Shown here piece by piece: positions 60,565 through 64,000 of a DNA stretch of 64,000 nucleotides. Source of the stretch: Actinomycetes bacterium (GTDB taxonomy: Bacteria > Actinomycetota > Actinomycetes > Mycobacteriales > Mycobacteriaceae). Made by a program: the position numbers and the translations under genes. The stretch lies in NCBI GenBank assembly GCA_023418505.1, contig JAEZZR010000015.1, positions 124,001 through 188,000 on the forward strand, read 5' to 3'. Every line of letters starts with the position of its first letter. Position 1 is the first letter of the stretch. The notes below the pieces were generated by a model that did no database searches, was not told the DNA's origin, and saw nothing but the letters and a program-made list of their open reading frames with translations.

Positions 60565-61066
60565 GTTACACACCCTGTCCGTGCTGACTTTGGATGAGCC
60601 GGGTATTTTGGTCCGCATTGCCGGCATGTTCACCCGGCGCGGTTTCAACATCTTGTCCATTACCTCGGGCGAGACGGAAAATGACGGTGTCAACCGCATC
60701 ACCATTGTGGTGGAGACCGAGGATCTGCCAATCGAACAGATTACAAAGCAGTTGAACAAGCTGGTGCCCGTGTTGAAGGTTTCGCGGATGCCGGAGCAGT
60801 CGATGGTTTCGCGCGGGCTGCTGATGGTGAAGGTCAGCTGTGACAACACTAACCGCCCGCAGGTGGTGGATGCCGCCAAGCTGTTCCGCGCTCGTGTGGT
60901 GGATGTGTCGCAAGAATCGGTGGTGATTGAAGCTACCGGTGAGCGTTCCAAGCTGCGCGCGCTGCTGGATGTGCTGGAGCCATTCGGCATCCGTGAGCTG
61001 ATCGAATCCGGTGTGGTGGCGATGTCTCGCGGCCCGAAGCCGATGCTGAACAGTAAAATTCGGTAA
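60557..61066 (+). CDS. ilvN: Acetolactate synthase small (regulatory) subunit
   Basis: 169 residues with the N-terminal ACT domain (HTLSVLTLDEPGILVRIAGMFTRRGFNILSITSGETENDGVNRITIVVE) that binds valine and gives feedback inhibition, and a C-terminal domain (VSRGLLMVKVSCDNTNRPQVVDAAKLFRARVVDVSQES). ATG 60557 is preceded by AAAGGAGA and overlaps the ilvB stop, so subunits are coupled 1:1. The Gly of LDEPGIL and the Asn of GFNILS are at the expected valine-contact places. Confidence 0.97.
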   Translation: MAELHTLSVLTLDEPGILVRIAGMFTRRGFNILSITSGETENDGVNRITIVVETEDLPIEQITKQLNKLVPVLKVSRMPEQSMVSRGLLMVKVSCDNTNRPQVVDAAKLFRARVVDVSQESVVIEATGERSKLRALLDVLEPFGIRELIESGVVAMSRGPKPMLNSKIR

Positions 61067-61108
61067 CAGAAGTTTTAAGAGTTTAAACAGTTAGAGGAGT
61101 TTTTACCC

Positions 61109-62122
<1,014 letters not shown>

Positions 62123-62438
62123 AGGAGCTGATCAAACAGCCTGATTAAACAGCACTGAAGATAGTTGCTGCTTAACGTAGCTGTTGTAGCAGTGCAAGAC
62201 ACCCCTATGGCTGATGCCATAGGGGTGTTTTGCTGATTGGTGGTGGCCGTCTTGGCGCGTGGCTGCAGATCGGAACAACATGAAACCCTGTGAAGTGCAC
62301 CCCTCACCACCGAGAATTACCAGACCATTGATACTATGTGTGTAAAACGAAAGTGTTTAGCTAATTAAAGCACCTCGGGTAAAGAATATTAAACCTTCTA
62401 CCATTCGCTTACTGAAAGAAGAAAGACTATAAAATCAA
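62123..62438 (+). other. Intergenic region after ilvBNC
   Basis: Contains the terminator at 62199-62231. The remaining AT-rich 200 bases contain a possible -10 TATAAA near 62428-62433 and a purine stretch GAAAGAAGAAAG before the next gene. I see nothing else. Confidence 0.5.
62199..62231 (+). terminator. Intrinsic terminator of the ilvBNC operon
   Basis: ACACCCCTATGGC (62199-62211) pairs perfectly with GCCATAGGGGTGT (62216-62228) around TGAT, followed by TTT. Confidence 0.9.
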
Positions 62439-62912
62439 ATGTCTAAAAAACTGCAAAATGGAGATGTCAACCATGGTGTGGCATCAGTAGGTGGCTTAAC
62501 CTCTGTATCAATTGCAATTTTTACCACAATTTCCTTCGTGGCAATATTGTGGGCCATATTTGGTCCCGAAGAAAATACCTGGGGTCGCATATTGTTCGCA
62601 TCCGTATTTGGGGTTCTTGGGTTCGCCCTAGCGCATCTTAATGTCCGTTGGAAGGTGTCGGATGGAATCCTTAGGGTGTCGCAGTGGGGAATCCCAAAAA
62701 AGATGAAGCTGACTGAGATCACCGGATTCAGCTCCGAATCAGGCCTACGTTGGAAGCAAGGGGTGGGAATTCGCTGGATCGGGCCTGGTGAGTGGGCGAT
62801 GTTGTGTGGCTCCGATGAAGTAGTGACTATCGTGTATCAGGGAAAGAAGTTCATGTTCAGTGCTGATGATGGGGAGGCAATCCAGCGAGCAATTGCTAGG
62901 GCGGATCAATGA
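62439..62912 (+). CDS. Hypothetical membrane protein with PH-like domain
   Basis: 157 residues. Two hydrophobic segments (about 21-42, SVSIAIFTTISFVAILWAIF, and 48-66, ILFASVFGVLGFALAHL) precede a small beta domain (WKVSDGILRVSQWGIPKKMKLTEITGFSSESGLRWKQGVGIRWIGPGEWAMLCGSDEVVTIVYQGKKFMFSADDGEAIQRAI) resembling bacterial PH-like or DUF3093-type folds. Function unknown. ATG 62439 follows GAAAGAAGAAAG by about 13 bases, a weak start. A weak terminator follows. Confidence 0.7.
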   Translation: MSKKLQNGDVNHGVASVGGLTSVSIAIFTTISFVAILWAIFGPEENTWGRILFASVFGVLGFALAHLNVRWKVSDGILRVSQWGIPKKMKLTEITGFSSESGLRWKQGVGIRWIGPGEWAMLCGSDEVVTIVYQGKKFMFSADDGEAIQRAIARADQ

Positions 62913-62961
62913 CCGGCTTGGGCGAATTCCGGTTGAATTTGCGCAAAGTTCCTGTTTTCCG

Positions 62962-62986
62962 GTGAGGGTGAGTGATCCTCACTTTT
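62962..62986 (+). terminator. Weak intrinsic terminator candidate
   Basis: GTGAGG (62962-62967) or GTGAG (62968-62972) can pair with CCTCAC (62977-62982), followed by TTTT (62983-62986). It is 50 bases after the small membrane protein gene. Confidence 0.35.
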
Positions 62987-63177
62987 CGGTCCAGTCCTTA
63001 TTCGACAATAACGGGGATTACGCGGCCGCTGAAGCCGTGAATTGCACCTGCTTGAATTACCTTAGCTATGAACAACTTTACTGCAGATTGTGCTCTTTAG
63101 AGGTTCCCAGATTCTGGATTTAAATCTGAAGAACTTCCAAACTTCAATATTGTCCACTCAGTTGAAATCCCAGCGCC

Positions 63178-63867
63178 CTAAGCCTCGCATTCATCTTTAT
63201 TCAGATCAACGCTAAGCCATGCACCGGTTATCTCTGCGAAGTGATCTGCCCAGGCTGCAGGTACAACCAGCTCAAGTTTTCCACCTTCAGGGCGCTGCTG
63301 GAAAATGAGTTCTTTGCTGGTTCGTTCCTTCTCAATCCAAATGAGGTTAGATGTAACGTCTCCATTCTGAATAACGATGCTGCGTTGGTAGAGCCCATCG
63401 TCGTAGGCAGTTGCACCTGCGGTGACCTCTGTTAAAGGTAGTTCGCCCTAGAAGTAAAAAGTGATTGTCTTCGCTCCCTCAGCATTGAGCGCTGCACCGT
63501 CGGTTACTTCTACCTTTGTCAAGGAAACCGGCGAATTGCCCTCGCATTTCGTCAGGGTCGTGGCATGAGCGAGAGAGTTATTTGGTACCTCAGTTTCGGT
63601 CGTTTCAGGCGCTTCTTCGGTAGTTTCTGAAGGTGTCAGTTCGCTACTGGTGGTAGATGTCTCTTCCGCTGTGGCGTTGTGGGGTTCGCTGTTGTCATTT
63701 GCTTGGTCTTCGGTCTCTGCGAGCTGTCCAATAGCTCCGATAAGGATAAAAACCCCGAATGCAATTAAAGCTATTTTCCCTTTGCCTAGCTTCTTTTTGC
63801 CTTTCGCAGGCGACTGAGCCTCATGCTGATGTGATTCTGAAGCGGAGTTAGGTTGTGGTTGTTCCAT
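63178..63867 (-). pseudogene. Membrane-anchored protein gene interrupted by an in-frame TAG
   Basis: The frame from ATG 63867 encodes a cytoplasmic Gln/Ser/Lys-rich lead, a single helix (IALIAFGVFILIGAIGQL, about 32-50) and a Thr/Glu-rich linker, then a beta-rich domain that ends abruptly at TAG (63450-63448), after 139 residues. The same frame stays open for 89 more codons (GELPLTEVTAGATAYDDGLYQRS... to VDLNKDECEA) until a TAG at 63180-63178. The second part reads as a natural beta-strand domain continuation. I call it a nonsense-interrupted gene; stop-codon read-through or a sequence error are the alternatives. No function is recognised, and its start has only a weak ribosome site. Confidence 0.5.
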
Positions 63868-63896
63868 GTTCTAGTTCTTTTCGTTCTCAGGGTGGC

Positions 63897-64000
63897 TTAG
63901 AGCTCATTAAGTGGAATTCCTGGGCGTTCAAATGCGCAGCTACCTGCTAGGAGGCAAGCGAGGTTAGCGATCGTGGCCGACCCCAGCGTGTTAACTCTGA
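63897..64000 (-). CDS. Possible C-terminus of an unknown protein, truncated by window edge
   Basis: A minus-strand frame open from the edge to TAA at 63899-63897 reads RVNTLGSATIANLACLLAGSCAFERPGIPLNEL. It is located upstream of the interrupted gene on the same strand. The 34 residues are too few for family assignment, and this could be chance. Confidence 0.25.
   Translation of the reverse strand, partial: RVNTLGSATIANLACLLAGSCAFERPGIPLNEL

Noticed and set aside
62860..63123. 87-codon plus-strand frame after the small membrane protein
   Set aside because: Overlaps the previous gene end, crosses a hairpin with a T run, and has no protein-like pattern.
63241..63435. 64-codon plus-strand frame opposite the amber-split gene
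   Set aside because: The minus-strand frame continues the upstream protein and gives the better explanation.

Overview
The window is a 64 kb stretch of an actinobacterial chromosome, most probably a Corynebacterium. The signs are a Rho factor with a long Asn/Arg/Asp-rich insert, the EndoMS/NucS mismatch endonuclease in place of MutSL, GlgE glycogen metabolism, an MscCG-like mechanosensitive channel, and a gene order (etfBA, cysteine desulfurase, mnmA, MetE-like, ligA, ACT protein, gatCA, pfkA, gatB, LppZ-like, DoxX, ilvD, Cfp6-like, ilvBNC) that mirrors the Rv3029c-Rv3001c segment of mycobacteria. I cannot fix the species. No insertion sequence, prophage, CRISPR array, rRNA or tRNA was seen.

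Layout. 1-154: 5' end of a divergent acyl-CoA synthetase gene. 553-6728: rho, prfA, prmC, tsaC and wecA (transcription termination, release factor and its methylase, tRNA t6A synthesis, first step of lipid-linked glycan synthesis). 6740-14750: atpI and the complete F1Fo ATP synthase operon atpBEFHAGDC, closed by an intrinsic terminator. 14968-18073: DUF2550 protein, nucS, a small Cys/His protein, a thioredoxin-like TPR protein and a PGPGW membrane protein. 18096-22476: glgB and glgE on the minus strand. 22607-25620: ABC ATPase, NUDIX hydrolase, THUMP-like methyltransferase. 25795-31334: etfBA, a strongly structured intergenic element, cysteine desulfurase, mnmA, MetE-like protein. 31373-39735: exonuclease, ligA, glgP, ACT protein, gatCA. 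39728-47408: MFS exporter, pfkA, two YkvI-like transporters flanking a methyltransferase, gatB. 47405-53675: LppZ-like lipoprotein, HAD phosphatase, aspA-dcu operon, DoxX protein. 53676-62122: ilvD, PH-domain protein and MscS-type channel on minus, then ilvBNC on plus. 62439-64000: an accessory-looking end with a small membrane protein, a gene split by an in-frame amber codon, and the tail of another gene.

How the parts work together. ATP synthase, etfBA and pfkA are core energy genes. glgB, glgE and glgP build and degrade alpha-glucan. gatC, gatA and gatB make the amidotransferase for Gln-tRNA/Asn-tRNA but lie in separate transcription units. The cysteine desulfurase probably feeds sulfur to MnmA. 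ilvD and ilvBNC encode most of the valine/isoleucine pathway.

Most interesting signals. (1) ilvD and ilvB promoters carry inverted repeats built from the same 13-base half-site, and in ilvB the repeat is centred exactly on the -35 hexamer, suggesting an uncharacterised branched-chain amino acid regulator. (2) Fourteen genes start 7-8 bases after a TANNNT hexamer and mostly lack a Shine-Dalgarno sequence: a strong leaderless-transcript signature. (3) A promoter followed by a long stable hairpin sits between etfA and the cysteine desulfurase gene and may be a small RNA. (4) A membrane-anchored protein gene near the right end is interrupted by a TAG, with the frame open for 89 more codons. (5) Five 10-bp helically phased repeats lie upstream of the ACT-protein promoter.
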